Source of the DNA: Rubinisphaera italica
GTDB lineage: Bacteria > Planctomycetota > Planctomycetia > Planctomycetales > Planctomycetaceae
DNA: 64,000 nt
NCBI RefSeq assembly: GCF_007859715.1
Contig: NZ_SJPG01000001.1
Span: forward strand, 4,366,728-4,430,727
Reading direction: 5' to 3'
The position numbers and the translations under genes are program-made. The notes below the pieces were generated by a model that was given only the letters and a program-made list of their open reading frames with translations, did no database searches and was not told the DNA's origin. This document shows, piece by piece, positions 17,656 through 27,098 of the stretch. Position 1 is the stretch's first letter, and every line of letters begins with the position of its first letter.

Positions 17656-18624
17656 TTAATCTTCAACAGGCAATGTAAACGTCACCTCACATTTTTTACA
17701 GCGGATCTGCTGGCCAGGTGTTTGTGGATCGATATCGTACTGATCGCTGCCGAGAATATCGGTGACGTTGTACTTGGCTTTGCAGTTGGGGCAGTGAGTA
17801 ATCGTCCGGCTACCACTTAAGCGAAGTTCTGCTACAGGATAATTTGTGGATGGCGATGCCTCCCGCTCCTCAGAGGTTGAGAGTGAAGAATCCGCAGAGG
17901 ATGAACTTTGTTGATTGGGTTGATGACGTGTCAGCATATCAATTGGGACGGGTATGACGACGGTAGTTTTATCGTTACTGACATCACTTAAAGTTTGCAG
18001 CACGCGGAGTGTCATCGCTCCGGGAGACCGGCCGAGGATGTCGGCTGCATCACCAAAAATCTGGGCGACATAACGATCCGATTCTGCTTTGATCTTGATT
18101 GAATTGGCTTCCTTTTGAGCTTCCGTCTCCCGCATCATCGCCCGTTGGAGGCTGGCATCGAGCTGGGCATCGGTCAGACGAATATCGACATCCCTCAATC
18201 CCCAGTCAGCCGCGTTGCGGGCGATAATGGTTTCGACTTCTGCCGCGATTTTCATTTTCTCATTGCGAACGTCCTCAATCGTTTTTGTGCCGAGAACATC
18301 AGCGATAGTCGTTAAAGCCATCTGCTGCATCGTGTAGCGATAGTTACTCACTTCCAGTAGTGCCTTCTCGGGATCGGCGACGCGGAAGTTCAAGTTGCCG
18401 GAGATCTTCACCGAGATATTGCCGTTGAGCACGATTTGTTGTTCGGGGAGATCAATTGTCTGTAGCGAGCGTTTTGTCTTCATGATCTGCTGGACGAATG
18501 GAATCGCAAATCCTAAACCGGGTGTGACCATGCCCGAGAATTGTCCCAGTGTCAGTCGAACTCCAATTTCATCCTGCTTAATCACATACAGACCCAGGAC
18601 AGTAATCACATTGCTGGCAGACAT
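17656..18624 (-). CDS. SPFH/band 7 protein with C-terminal zinc-ribbon
   Basis: 322 residues. After a short hydrophobic N-terminus (NVITVLGLYVIKQDEIGVRLTLGQF) comes an SPFH/stomatin domain (TIDLPEQQIVLNG, VADPEKALLEV, RDVDIRLTDAQLDASLQRAM) and the coiled segment RETEAQKEANSIKIKAESDR typical of slipins and prohibitins. The last ~45 residues carry HCPNCKAKYNV and RCKKC, the paired CxxC of an MJ0042-type zinc ribbon, joined by a Ser-rich linker. AAGGGG precedes the ATG. SPFH proteins scaffold membrane microdomains or regulate proteases; the zinc-ribbon fusion is unusual. Confidence 0.85.
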   Translation of the reverse strand: MSASNVITVLGLYVIKQDEIGVRLTLGQFSGMVTPGLGFAIPFVQQIMKTKRSLQTIDLPEQQIVLNGNISVKISGNLNFRVADPEKALLEVSNYRYTMQQMALTTIADVLGTKTIEDVRNEKMKIAAEVETIIARNAADWGLRDVDIRLTDAQLDASLQRAMMRETEAQKEANSIKIKAESDRYVAQIFGDAADILGRSPGAMTLRVLQTLSDVSNDKTTVVIPVPIDMLTRHQPNQQSSSSADSSLSTSEEREASPSTNYPVAELRLSGSRTITHCPNCKAKYNVTDILGSDQYDIDPQTPGQQIRCKKCEVTFTLPVED

Positions 18625-18755
18625 TATTTCCCCTTAAAACGATGAATGGACATGCAAATTTTTGAAAGAGTTGATAGCCTGAAACGTACATTTTACAGAA
18701 TGGTTCACGAAAACTCGCCCAAACATCCACTGTTTCCTTCCGGGAGTCGTTATCC

Positions 18756-20060
18756 ATGAGCAATCTTCTACGACGTCAATTTCTCCAAACCACTTCTGCA
18801 GGCATGCTGGGTTTGATGTCTGCCCCCACCTTATTCGCCGACAACAAATCGCCCAATGAAAAAGTGATTGTGGGTGTTATGGGAACATCCCGCAATGCTA
18901 ACGGTAGAGATGGACGGGGCACGCATCTGGCAAAGTCTTTCGCAAGCCTGCCGAACTGTGAAATTAAAACCGTATGCGATGTCAACTCCCAGAATGCCGG
19001 ATTTGCTCAGGAAGGTGTCGCCACAAAACAGAATCGGAAGCCGGAAGCGATCGCCGACTACCGACGCATGCTCGATGATTCCGAGATCGATGCGATTGTC
19101 ATTGCGACACCTGACCACTGGCACGCTCCTGCCGGGATCGCTGCGTGCCAGGCTGGTAAGCATGTGTATGTCGAGAAACCCTGTTCGCATAATCCTCATG
19201 AAGGGGAGATGTTTATTGAAGCGGCTCGCAAGTACGATCGCCGCGTGCAGATGGGAACACAGCGACGTAGTCGGCCAGGGTTACAGGAAGCGGTTGCAAA
19301 ACTGCATGAAGGGGTGATCGGAAAAGTGCTGTATGCGAGCTGCTGCTATTACAATGCCCGGGGGGGAATCGGGTATGGAAAACAGACGCCTGTTCCCGAC
19401 TATTTGAACTGGGATTTGTGGCAGGGACCGGCTCCGCATGTGGCTTACCGGGATAACATCGCCCCTTACAACTGGCACTGGTTCTGGGACTGGGGGACAG
19501 CTGAAATGGGTAACAACGGCGTGCATTATCTGGATGTCCTCCGCTGGGGATTGGGTGTCGATCATCCGCAGGAAGTGAGCAGCACGGGCGGTAAGTTCCG
19601 GAACGAGGATGATCAGGAAACGCCCGATACGAGCATTTCGACGTATCACTTTGGAGATTGTTTCATCACGATGGAACAGCGAAGCTGGATCAAGACAACC
19701 AAATTTGATCCGGGCACACCGATGAGATTCTTCGGCGAAGGGGGTTCGTTAGAGATCGTTTCGGATTCGGGCTATCGCGCTTACGATCCGAACGGAAAAG
19801 AACTCGCCTCCGGCTCTGGACCGGGCGGAGAAACCAATCATCTGCAGAATTTTGTCGAAGCCATCCGTGGCGAAGCTGAATTGAATTGCGAAATTGAAGA
19901 AGCCCACAAGAGCACTCAGCTGTGCCATCTGGCAAACATCTCCTACCGAGTCGGCAGACGCATCGCACTGGATGAACAGACCCACCAAATCAAAAACGAC
20001 CCTGCAGCGATGAAGCTGTGGAGCCGTGAGTATGAGAAAGAGTTTGAACCACAGGTGTGA
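18756..20060 (+). CDS. Gfo/Idh/MocA family oxidoreductase, Tat-exported
   Basis: 434 residues. Twin-arginine signal (LLRRQFLQTTSAGMLG) followed by a Rossmann N-terminal domain (VIVGVMGTSRNANGRG-like, then IVIATPDHWHAP and VYVEKP). The C-terminal part has the DYLNWDLWQGPAP and HWFWDWGTAEMGNNGVHYLD blocks typical of the planctomycete secreted subfamily. Likely an exported NAD(P)-dependent sugar oxidoreductase; substrate unknown. Divergent from the SPFH gene. Confidence 0.9.
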   Translation: MSNLLRRQFLQTTSAGMLGLMSAPTLFADNKSPNEKVIVGVMGTSRNANGRDGRGTHLAKSFASLPNCEIKTVCDVNSQNAGFAQEGVATKQNRKPEAIADYRRMLDDSEIDAIVIATPDHWHAPAGIAACQAGKHVYVEKPCSHNPHEGEMFIEAARKYDRRVQMGTQRRSRPGLQEAVAKLHEGVIGKVLYASCCYYNARGGIGYGKQTPVPDYLNWDLWQGPAPHVAYRDNIAPYNWHWFWDWGTAEMGNNGVHYLDVLRWGLGVDHPQEVSSTGGKFRNEDDQETPDTSISTYHFGDCFITMEQRSWIKTTKFDPGTPMRFFGEGGSLEIVSDSGYRAYDPNGKELASGSGPGGETNHLQNFVEAIRGEAELNCEIEEAHKSTQLCHLANISYRVGRRIALDEQTHQIKNDPAAMKLWSREYEKEFEPQV

Positions 20061-20072
20061 TCGATTGAGTTT

Positions 20073-20160
20073 GGATGGCGGGGGCGCTCCGCTACAGCGG
20101 AAGCCCCCGGAAAATTCATCGATTCGGGGGCTTCTCTTCGAGAGCGCCCCCGCCACCCTT
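20073..20160. repeat. Double-hairpin dispersed repeat, copy 1
   Basis: Outer arms GGCGGGGGCGCTC (from 20077) and GAGCGCCCCCGCC (20142-20154) pair around an inner hairpin GAAGCCCCCG (20100-20109)/CGGGGGCTTC (20125-20134). The whole can form a forked structure. A second, nearly identical copy is at 52560-52647. It sits between two convergent stops and may also act as a bidirectional terminator. Confidence 0.85.
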
Positions 20161-20178
20161 GTTGGAATCGATCAAAAA

Positions 20179-22293
20179 CTATTTCTTGAATTCCCAGCTG
20201 GTATTGTCGGCGAAGTTGACATCTCTGGGATTGATGGCGACTGATTTGGTTTCCTCGGGGGCGAAGAAGGCCATCGTACCAAATTTACGGGTTTCGCCAG
20301 CCGGGACGAGATTCCGCTCTCCAGACTGGGAGTGCGGGAAATCTTTGAGCTTCTTGCCGTCGGCGTCGAGGTAATCGTTATTGACTGAGAAGTTTGAAAT
20401 GTCCTTATTGGAATGATTGGTGATTGTATATTGCATCATCATATTGCCGTTTTCTTCGGTCAATTCCAGGAATTTGAAACTGACAGGAGCTTCGCCGGGA
20501 AAGCTGAGCTTGGCAATCTCTTCAGGCATATTTTCGTACTCTGTCAGAGGGATATTGGAAAGCGAAAGCGATTCTTCAAATTCCTGGAATTCTTTGACGA
20601 TCTGAACCTGAAGTTTAGCGGGAGCCTTATCGAAGTAAGCGTTTTGAGTGCCTTTGTCGCCTGTCCAGAATCCGCCTCCACCGCTGGATTCGAACGGATT
20701 CCCCTCTGCATCAAGCCCGAGAATTGTGATCTGACCGTTGGAAAGTCCCGTGTACTCGACTGTGAAATTCGAACCGGCATCCGGGTTGATCCGAACCTGT
20801 TTGAGAGTGAGAGTGAAATTCTCTGTTTCAATCGTCTCCCCCTTTTCGAGTTTGTCGAACGTCTGGGTAATAATTTCCGTGGGTATGGAATAATGAAACT
20901 GAGTATCAATCGACTCAATTTGCTGGACGGTCTGAACCAGGTTTCCCAGAGGTATTGAATCCTCAATGATGGCATGCTTGAGGCTGACTTGAGGCATCAA
21001 CATCTGGTAGCCGGAGGATTCGATCTGGAGATTGAGATTACCTGTTCCCGTTAACTGGTCGATGATCCAGCGGGCTTTGGTTTTGTTCTCGGAATCAGCT
21101 TGATCGGTCACCTCCTGCAGACTGGAAACAACAGCACTGGGGATTCCGGCCGCAATCAATTGCAGTTTCAAATCTCCTGCCGCATAAGGAGGATATTCTT
21201 CAAGGGATTCGACAAGCATCAAAAAAGGACCGTTGGTCGCCACAGGAGTCTCTCGTTTGCCCTCTTTGAATCCCAGTAACTTGAGTTTATATCGCGGAGT
21301 AATTCCGACCTGCTCACACGCAGCTTCGATCACCTGAAGCCGGGAAACATCCTGCAGATTCAAGGTGATCGGCTTAGAGAAAGCTTCTGAGAAATTCTCT
21401 GCCTCAAACAATTCAAATCCACATTCCTCAGCCATTTTCTTGATGAGTTCACCAGCCGGCTGATTGTCGAGAGAGACATCGACCTGCCAGGCGTTTTTGT
21501 ATTCTTCGGGAGTCAACGCCTGCATCGGTGGGATCACATCGGGCTCGGCATACTGAAAATCGAAATCATCGTATTCCTGCATTTCTCCGAATTGCATCTC
21601 GGTCTCATCACCAGCCATGTTGTCCATATTAAACAGTTCATCGGGAAGATGAATTTTCCAGCGATCCTTCATTCGCTGAAATTCAATCGGATTACGCTTG
21701 TCATCGTTGACAACGATCGCGGTCGCCTTATCTTCATCGATTTTAAGCTCTTCCAAATTCGCATCGGTCACTTTACCCAGATCAAAGTTCCCACCCGATT
21801 CGGACATCCAGCCCATGAGGTCTTCCAGAAAGGCCGGCTTGTTTTTGATCGCACTGCCAAGCATCCGCATCATGTTTTGTGGATCTCCGTTAGCAGCGGG
21901 CGGTTCTAAACCCGGAAACGGGGATTCCGCATCGGGTCCAGCCCCATGTTTTTTCATCAACGCTTCAAATCCTTTTTTGCTGTCCGGATCGAAAGCGGCG
22001 GTGAGAGAAGACATGAAGATCATCACCCCACACAAAGAAGCCTGAGAATCTTCCGTCAGACAATTGGCACCCGCTTTCCAATTCCCCGCTTCAATATTCG
22101 TTTTGAATGTCGCAAAAGTCGCTTCAGGCTTACTCAAGTCGAGACTGAGATCTTCCTGAGGAACATCTTTTGCTTCAGAGGTTTCGACTTCTGGAAGATT
22201 CACCTGCTTCTGCTCGGGAGCTTCCTGAGAACTACAGCCGAGAACCGTCAGGAGCAGGAATGATGTTAAGATCCGCGATCGTGTAATCTGCAT
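20179..22293 (-). CDS. Large planctomycete lipoprotein, unknown function
   Basis: About 704 residues with a lipoprotein signal (SFLLLTVLGCSS: lipobox Cys near residue 20). After an acidic linker comes an alpha-helical region (YRKPEATFATFKTN-like start, residues ~40-230), then a segment resembling an STN or secretin N-domain (AGELIKKMAEECGFELFEAENF, LQDVSRLQVIEAACEQVG), and beta-rich C-terminal domains (LTLKQVRINPDAGSNFTVEYTG, FKFLELTEENGNMMMQYTITNHS). I do not recognise a characterised family; membrane-anchored, likely periplasmic. It ends beside the repeat at 20073. Confidence 0.7.
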   Translation of the reverse strand: MQITRSRILTSFLLLTVLGCSSQEAPEQKQVNLPEVETSEAKDVPQEDLSLDLSKPEATFATFKTNIEAGNWKAGANCLTEDSQASLCGVMIFMSSLTAAFDPDSKKGFEALMKKHGAGPDAESPFPGLEPPAANGDPQNMMRMLGSAIKNKPAFLEDLMGWMSESGGNFDLGKVTDANLEELKIDEDKATAIVVNDDKRNPIEFQRMKDRWKIHLPDELFNMDNMAGDETEMQFGEMQEYDDFDFQYAEPDVIPPMQALTPEEYKNAWQVDVSLDNQPAGELIKKMAEECGFELFEAENFSEAFSKPITLNLQDVSRLQVIEAACEQVGITPRYKLKLLGFKEGKRETPVATNGPFLMLVESLEEYPPYAAGDLKLQLIAAGIPSAVVSSLQEVTDQADSENKTKARWIIDQLTGTGNLNLQIESSGYQMLMPQVSLKHAIIEDSIPLGNLVQTVQQIESIDTQFHYSIPTEIITQTFDKLEKGETIETENFTLTLKQVRINPDAGSNFTVEYTGLSNGQITILGLDAEGNPFESSGGGGFWTGDKGTQNAYFDKAPAKLQVQIVKEFQEFEESLSLSNIPLTEYENMPEEIAKLSFPGEAPVSFKFLELTEENGNMMMQYTITNHSNKDISNFSVNNDYLDADGKKLKDFPHSQSGERNLVPAGETRKFGTMAFFAPEETKSVAINPRDVNFADNTSWEFKK

Positions 22294-22439
22294 GAGTGGT
22301 TCCACTTGTGGTTAAGTCGATGTGAGTTGCGAACAGCTTTTACGGATTGAGGCGAATGCCTTAGCTTAGCAGGCTGTGATACTAGACGGATCAAATCCGT
22401 GATTGGATCAAAGAAATTGGAGAAAATAGACTGAAAAAT

Positions 22440-23480
22440 TTATTCCCCATTTTCAATGGCACTCCAGAGAACGCCCGTGAAATAATCGAATGCGGCGTGA
22501 TCGTCTATTTCTGTGAGGACTTCCAGATTCGCTTCCTGGTGTCGGACTCCGCGTCGATCAACAACCAGCATGCCACGTGTCAATTCACCACCAGTTTCAA
22601 CATCAACCGACATCAGCCTGCGTGAAAAGAATTGAGGGCGGACAGCTGCCGCTAAAGCGGCAAGGCCGTTCAAGGCGATCCCTTCCTGTCCCAGATGTCG
22701 GCGTGAAGAACGCAGCGCGAATGAAAGTAGCTGGTGCACCAGGTCGGAAATGGGAGACTTACTGTCCTGAGGCAGTCGGTCCAGCGCTCCGAAATTCAAC
22801 CGCAGTTGATCGGAAATATCGAGCGGGACCAGAGTTTTGAGGCAAGAAGATTTAAAGACATAACGAGCCGCCTCGGGATCGGCGTAAACATTCCCTTCAG
22901 AAGTCGCGGTTACATCTCCTCCTTCGTTGATCGAGCCCCCCAGGCAAATGAGCGTTTTGACTTCCTGTAGAAAATCGGGAGCGATTTCGCAGGCCAGGAC
23001 AATGTTCGTCATTGGGCCAAGTGTGAGCACGGTTACTTCATGTGGATTATTTCGAACGACATCGACCAAAACTTTCGCCGACGTATGAGGACTGGCCAGA
23101 CTGACCGCTGTTGTCGGGCAATCTCCCAAGCCATTCTCGCCGATCAATAGAGGAATCGGCACCTCCCGTAATGATGAGATTAATGCGGGAAGTTCTACTT
23201 CGGTGCAACCGAGCCTCGGATATTTCTGGGGATCCATCCGATTGAGAATCGTCTGCATGTTCTGATTGGCTTGCTTCCCGCTAACGACTCCAGCGGTCGC
23301 CGTTAAAGCCAGCACATCGATTTGCGGATCGAGAATGGCAACCATAATTGTGAGCGCATCGATGAGACCGGGGTCTGCATCGATCACCAGTTTGTGTCGA
23401 CGAATCGGCGACATGGACTTGGTCGGTTGAGATTTGACTTCAGGCTCAAATTCTTCTGGCATTAATTCTTCAGGACTCAT
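22440..23480 (-). CDS. Nucleoside hydrolase-like protein with altered active site
   Basis: About 346 residues of the inosine-uridine nucleoside N-ribohydrolase family: [12 protein letters not shown] at the N-terminus, [25 protein letters not shown] and [16 protein letters not shown] are clear family blocks. The usual N-terminal DxDxxxDD cluster reads DADPGLID, so one aspartate is Ile, and the C-terminal HD position reads ALNGLA, so the other calcium ligand is Asn. Catalysis by the standard Ca2+-dependent mechanism is therefore doubtful. The ATG overlaps the end of ilvD by 11 bases, suggesting one transcript. Confidence 0.85.
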   Translation of the reverse strand: MSPEELMPEEFEPEVKSQPTKSMSPIRRHKLVIDADPGLIDALTIMVAILDPQIDVLALTATAGVVSGKQANQNMQTILNRMDPQKYPRLGCTEVELPALISSLREVPIPLLIGENGLGDCPTTAVSLASPHTSAKVLVDVVRNNPHEVTVLTLGPMTNIVLACEIAPDFLQEVKTLICLGGSINEGGDVTATSEGNVYADPEAARYVFKSSCLKTLVPLDISDQLRLNFGALDRLPQDSKSPISDLVHQLLSFALRSSRRHLGQEGIALNGLAALAAAVRPQFFSRRLMSVDVETGGELTRGMLVVDRRGVRHQEANLEVLTEIDDHAAFDYFTGVLWSAIENGE

Positions 23481-25185
23481 CGGTAACACATCCCAGGGAA
23501 GCAGATTTCACGGTCATAATGTATCGATGCAGAGTTCCACGTTCGTATTTATAAGGAGGCATGACCCAGTTCGCTTTTCGAGTCGCCATCTCTTCGGGTG
23601 TGACATCGATACTGATTTCATTCTTTACTGCATCAATGGTAATCGTATCTCCGTCTTCCACCAGAGCAATTGGCCCACCTTCCTGTGCTTCCGGACAAAC
23701 ATGCCCGACAATGAAGCCGTGAGACGCACCCGAGAAGCGGCCATCGGTAATCAATGCAACATCTTTTCCAAGACCAGTCCCTATCAAGGCAGCGGTCGGA
23801 GAAAGCATCTCCGGCATCCCCGGCCCACCTTTAGGACCTTCGTAACGGATAACGACAACATCCCCTTTTTGAATTTCCTTATTCTCAACGGCGACAATCA
23901 TGTCTTCCTCGCAGTCGTACACACGAGCAGTCCCCGTGAACAAAGTTCCTTCTTTCCCGGTAATTTTCGCGACCGCTCCCTCGGGAGCCAGATTTCCCCA
24001 GAGGATTCGTAAGTGCCCCGTCGGCTTGATCGCATGAGCGACATCATGCACAACATCCTGCTCCGGAGGAAAGTCTGGAATGTTCGCCAGATTCTCTGCC
24101 ACGGTCTTACCTGTGACTGTCATGCAATCACCATTCAGATATCCATTGGCCAGCATGTATTTCATGACCGGAGGAGTCCCACCCGCTTTGTGCAGATCGA
24201 CCATCGAATATTTTCCACTCGGACGCATATCGCCGAGCAGAGGTGTCCGCTCGCTGATTTCCTGGAAATCTTTCAAGGTCAAGTCGACATCGACTGATCG
24301 AGCCACCGCCAGCAGATGCAGTACCCCATTGGTCGATCCCCCGAGTGCGATAATCATTGTGATCGCATTCTCGAAGGCTTCGCGCGTCATAATATCGCGA
24401 GGCTTCAAATCCATTTCGAGCAGTCGCAAAATGTAATCGCCGGTCGATTTACACTCAGCTACTTTGAGATCATCCGTCGCCGGAATCGAGGAACTGTAAG
24501 GCAGCGACATCCCGAGGGCTTCCATCGCAACCGACATCGTGTTCGCAGTAAACATCCCACCACAGGCCCCCGCACCGGGGCAACTGTTCCGCACGATGTT
24601 ATGCCGTTCTTCATCGGTGATGCGACCAGCCAGGTATTCGCCATAAACTTCGTTGGCGGAACCGACGTCAATCATTTTTCCATTCCAGCAACCGGGCTGG
24701 ATCGTGCCGCCGTAAACCATGAGGGCAGGTCGATTCATGCGGCCAGCCGCGATCAGGCAGCCGGGCATGTTTTTGTCGCAACCCGGCAATGCGATGAGGC
24801 CATCGTAGAAGAAAGCCGACATCACGGTTTCGATGGAATCGGCAATGACATCCCGGCTCTGTAAAGAGAAGGACATTCCCTCGGTCCCCATCGAAATGCC
24901 ATCGCTCACACCGATGGTGTTAAATCGCATTCCGATCAGATTCTTCGCCTGCACGCTGTCGCGAACAGCTGTCGCCAGATGATCCAGATGCATATTACAG
25001 GGATTGCCATCGTACCAGATACTGGCAATGCCAATCTGAGGTTTGTTCATATCCTCATCACTCATCCCAGTCGCATAGAGCATCGACTGAGAGACACCCT
25101 GCTTCCGCGGCTGGGTAATCCGGCTACTGTACTTATTGAGAGAATTGGTGGCGCTTGGGTTTTGGGAGATCATTCGAGATTCCAT
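23470..25185 (-). CDS. ilvD: Dihydroxy-acid dehydratase
   Basis: 571 residues. IlvD dehydrates 2,3-dihydroxy-isovalerate and 2,3-dihydroxy-3-methylvalerate in valine and isoleucine biosynthesis. The [Fe-S]-binding cysteines are in [16 protein letters not shown] and [30 protein letters not shown] and [15 protein letters not shown] are also family blocks. Length fits the family. ATG at 25185 follows a TTG at 25188. The downstream nucleoside hydrolase-like gene overlaps the stop. The 520-bp gap upstream holds two repeats. Confidence 0.96.
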   Translation of the reverse strand: MESRMISQNPSATNSLNKYSSRITQPRKQGVSQSMLYATGMSDEDMNKPQIGIASIWYDGNPCNMHLDHLATAVRDSVQAKNLIGMRFNTIGVSDGISMGTEGMSFSLQSRDVIADSIETVMSAFFYDGLIALPGCDKNMPGCLIAAGRMNRPALMVYGGTIQPGCWNGKMIDVGSANEVYGEYLAGRITDEERHNIVRNSCPGAGACGGMFTANTMSVAMEALGMSLPYSSSIPATDDLKVAECKSTGDYILRLLEMDLKPRDIMTREAFENAITMIIALGGSTNGVLHLLAVARSVDVDLTLKDFQEISERTPLLGDMRPSGKYSMVDLHKAGGTPPVMKYMLANGYLNGDCMTVTGKTVAENLANIPDFPPEQDVVHDVAHAIKPTGHLRILWGNLAPEGAVAKITGKEGTLFTGTARVYDCEEDMIVAVENKEIQKGDVVVIRYEGPKGGPGMPEMLSPTAALIGTGLGKDVALITDGRFSGASHGFIVGHVCPEAQEGGPIALVEDGDTITIDAVKNEISIDVTPEEMATRKANWVMPPYKYERGTLHRYIMTVKSASLGCVTDES

Positions 25186-25300
25186 CAACTGGTGTTCATC
25201 GAGATTGAGATTACATAGGAAAACACAATTCTAATCAAAATGACCACCAGATTCACAGTTCAGACGATTCCTGCTGCCCCAGACGGACAGGGAAGGGTGG

Positions 25301-25329
25301 CTGGGGTCGTAGCGAAGCGCAGCCCCCAG
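25301..25329. repeat. Dispersed hairpin repeat (CTGGGGTCGTAGCG type)
   Basis: Same element as 11900-11929 in the opposite orientation, differing at only a few positions. The CTGGGG and CCCCAG ends can pair. Confidence 0.65.
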
Positions 25330-25360
25330 ATTTGATGCCCCCGTCTTATTTCAGAAAAAA

Positions 25361-25420
25361 GAACCGCAGATGAACGCGGATAAACGCAGATAAAATGAAT
25401 CCGCGTCCATCCGCGGTTCA
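25361..25420. repeat. Palindromic dispersed repeat (GAACCGCAGATG type)
   Basis: A 60-base imperfect palindrome opening with GAACCGCAGATGAACGCGGA and closing with its reverse complement TCCGCGT.CATCCGCGGTTC. Related copies are at 33763-33830 and, as a half, at 10781-10819. Confidence 0.75.
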
Positions 25421-25709
25421 TAATTTCCATAGTAAACTGGAAAATGAGAAAGCATGACGCGATCAGTTCACCCCCATCTACGATCTACAATTTCATAGAT
25501 GGAAATCCGTCATTCTTCTGAGACAGGGTTTACACCCCGTAAATACCCCCAACCCATTCATGATTATGATTGCGAGAGGGGCTGAATCCTGAAAATGTAT
25601 GACAGTATCTGTGAACGCCGTTTGTTTGCAGGATTGCGGGTGATTATACTATTTCGAACATCTTCAATTCGTCGATCACCCTCTTCCTCAAAATGTCATC
25701 TGCTATTTT

Positions 25710-27098
25710 ATGACGATTTCCAATTCCATTTCGCTGCCTGTTCTGAATGATCAGAACGAAGAAGTCGTCCCGATGCAGGCGACTTCTCCCCTTTTGAATT
25801 TGTCAGGGGAGCAAAAAACCTGTCGGATGGTCACGCTGGGATGTAAGGTCAATCAGTACGAAACTCAGCTGGTTTATGAAGCCCTTCAGAAAAACGGTTA
25901 TCGGGAAGCAACAGAAGACGAAAATGCTGATCTGTGCGTAGTAAACACTTGCACCGTAACACATACTGGTGATTCCAAATCCCGACAGGTTATTCGGCAA
26001 CTCTCACGGAAAAACCCAGGAACCCGCACATTGGTGATGGGCTGTTATGCGACCCGGGAGCCTCAGGATCTGGCAAAGTTGCCGAGTGTATTTGAGGTGG
26101 TGACCAATAAGCGGGAACTTCCAGACATTCTGCAGCGTCATGGAATTTACGATATGCCGGTTGGCATCAGTGAATTCGAAGGCCGAAAACGGGCTTATGT
26201 GAAAGTGCAGGATGGCTGCATTCTGAAGTGCACCTATTGCATTATCCCCTCTGTCCGTCCGGGTTTACAGAGTCGTTCTCCTCAGGAAATCGAAGACGAA
26301 GTTCGCCGATTGATTGATAATGGCTATCTGGAAATCGTCATCACTGGCGTGCATGTCGGACATTATGGCGTCGACACGACGCGAGGGAAATCAGGGAAAG
26401 CTCCGTTTCGGTTATGGCATTTGTTCGAGAAACTGGACAAAATCCCAGGGAACTGGAGAATGCGACTCTCAAGTATTGAAGCGGTTGAAATCAATAACGA
26501 GTTCATCTCAGCAGCGGCTAACTGCAAGCATCTTTGCCCGCAATTTCATCCGGCTCTGCAAAGTGGTTCTGAAACCGTACTGCGACGGATGCGGCGGCGG
26601 TATAGCATGGCTCGGTTTCAGGAAAAACTGCAACAAATGCGGGAGCGGCTCGACCATCCCGCCTTTACTACCGACGTGATTGTCGGCTTTCCGGGTGAAA
26701 CTGAAGCCGAGTTCGAAGAAACGTTACAATCTTGCCGGGAGGCACGGTTTATGAAAGTGCATGTTTTTCCATACAGCGGCCGAAAAGGGACGAAGGCGAT
26801 TGATTTTCCCGATCAATTGCCCCCACAGGTTATTAAAGAGCGCGTGGCCCGACTGAGTGAATTGGAGCGGGATCTGGCGGAAGATTATTATCGAGAGCGA
26901 ATTGGGCAGGCATCTCAGGTTTTTGTGGAGCGTCTCTCCCAAAAGCAGGAAGGCTGGGTTCGCGGAACCGATGAACGTTATGTGCCCGTCGAATTTCCCG
27001 GGAAGAAATCGGAGATTGGATCGTTTCAAACCGTAACGGGCCATCAGGCATTCCGAGACCATCTTTCAGCAACTCGCGGCGGGCCAAACCATGAGTGA
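25710..27098 (+). CDS. mtaB: tRNA threonylcarbamoyladenosine methylthiotransferase MtaB
   Basis: 462 residues. MtaB is a radical-SAM methylthiotransferase that converts t6A37 to ms2t6A37 in tRNAs reading ANN codons. The UPF0004 domain has its three cysteines (TLGCKVNQYE, VVNTCTVT, VMGCYA), the radical-SAM cluster motif is CILKCTYC, and a TRAM-like C-terminus follows. TLGCKVNQYE and the absence of a MiaB-type signature identify MtaB rather than MiaB or RimO. The stop overlaps the next gene by eight bases (ATGAGTGA). Confidence 0.93.
   Translation: MTISNSISLPVLNDQNEEVVPMQATSPLLNLSGEQKTCRMVTLGCKVNQYETQLVYEALQKNGYREATEDENADLCVVNTCTVTHTGDSKSRQVIRQLSRKNPGTRTLVMGCYATREPQDLAKLPSVFEVVTNKRELPDILQRHGIYDMPVGISEFEGRKRAYVKVQDGCILKCTYCIIPSVRPGLQSRSPQEIEDEVRRLIDNGYLEIVITGVHVGHYGVDTTRGKSGKAPFRLWHLFEKLDKIPGNWRMRLSSIEAVEINNEFISAAANCKHLCPQFHPALQSGSETVLRRMRRRYSMARFQEKLQQMRERLDHPAFTTDVIVGFPGETEAEFEETLQSCREARFMKVHVFPYSGRKGTKAIDFPDQLPPQVIKERVARLSELERDLAEDYYRERIGQASQVFVERLSQKQEGWVRGTDERYVPVEFPGKKSEIGSFQTVTGHQAFRDHLSATRGGPNHE

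Larger units (their letters stand above)
25186..25709. other. Intergenic region carrying two dispersed repeats
   Basis: 524 bp between divergent ilvD and mtaB. It holds a CTGGGG-type hairpin at 25301-25329 and a GAACCGCAGATG palindrome at 25361-25420. The rest shows no gene; it must contain the two divergent promoters, which I could not locate with confidence. Confidence 0.5.

Noticed and set aside
8694..20060. Recent duplication of the two Tat-exported Gfo/Idh/MocA genes
   Set aside because: The proteins share family motifs but differ through most of their length; they are ancient paralogues, not a local duplication.
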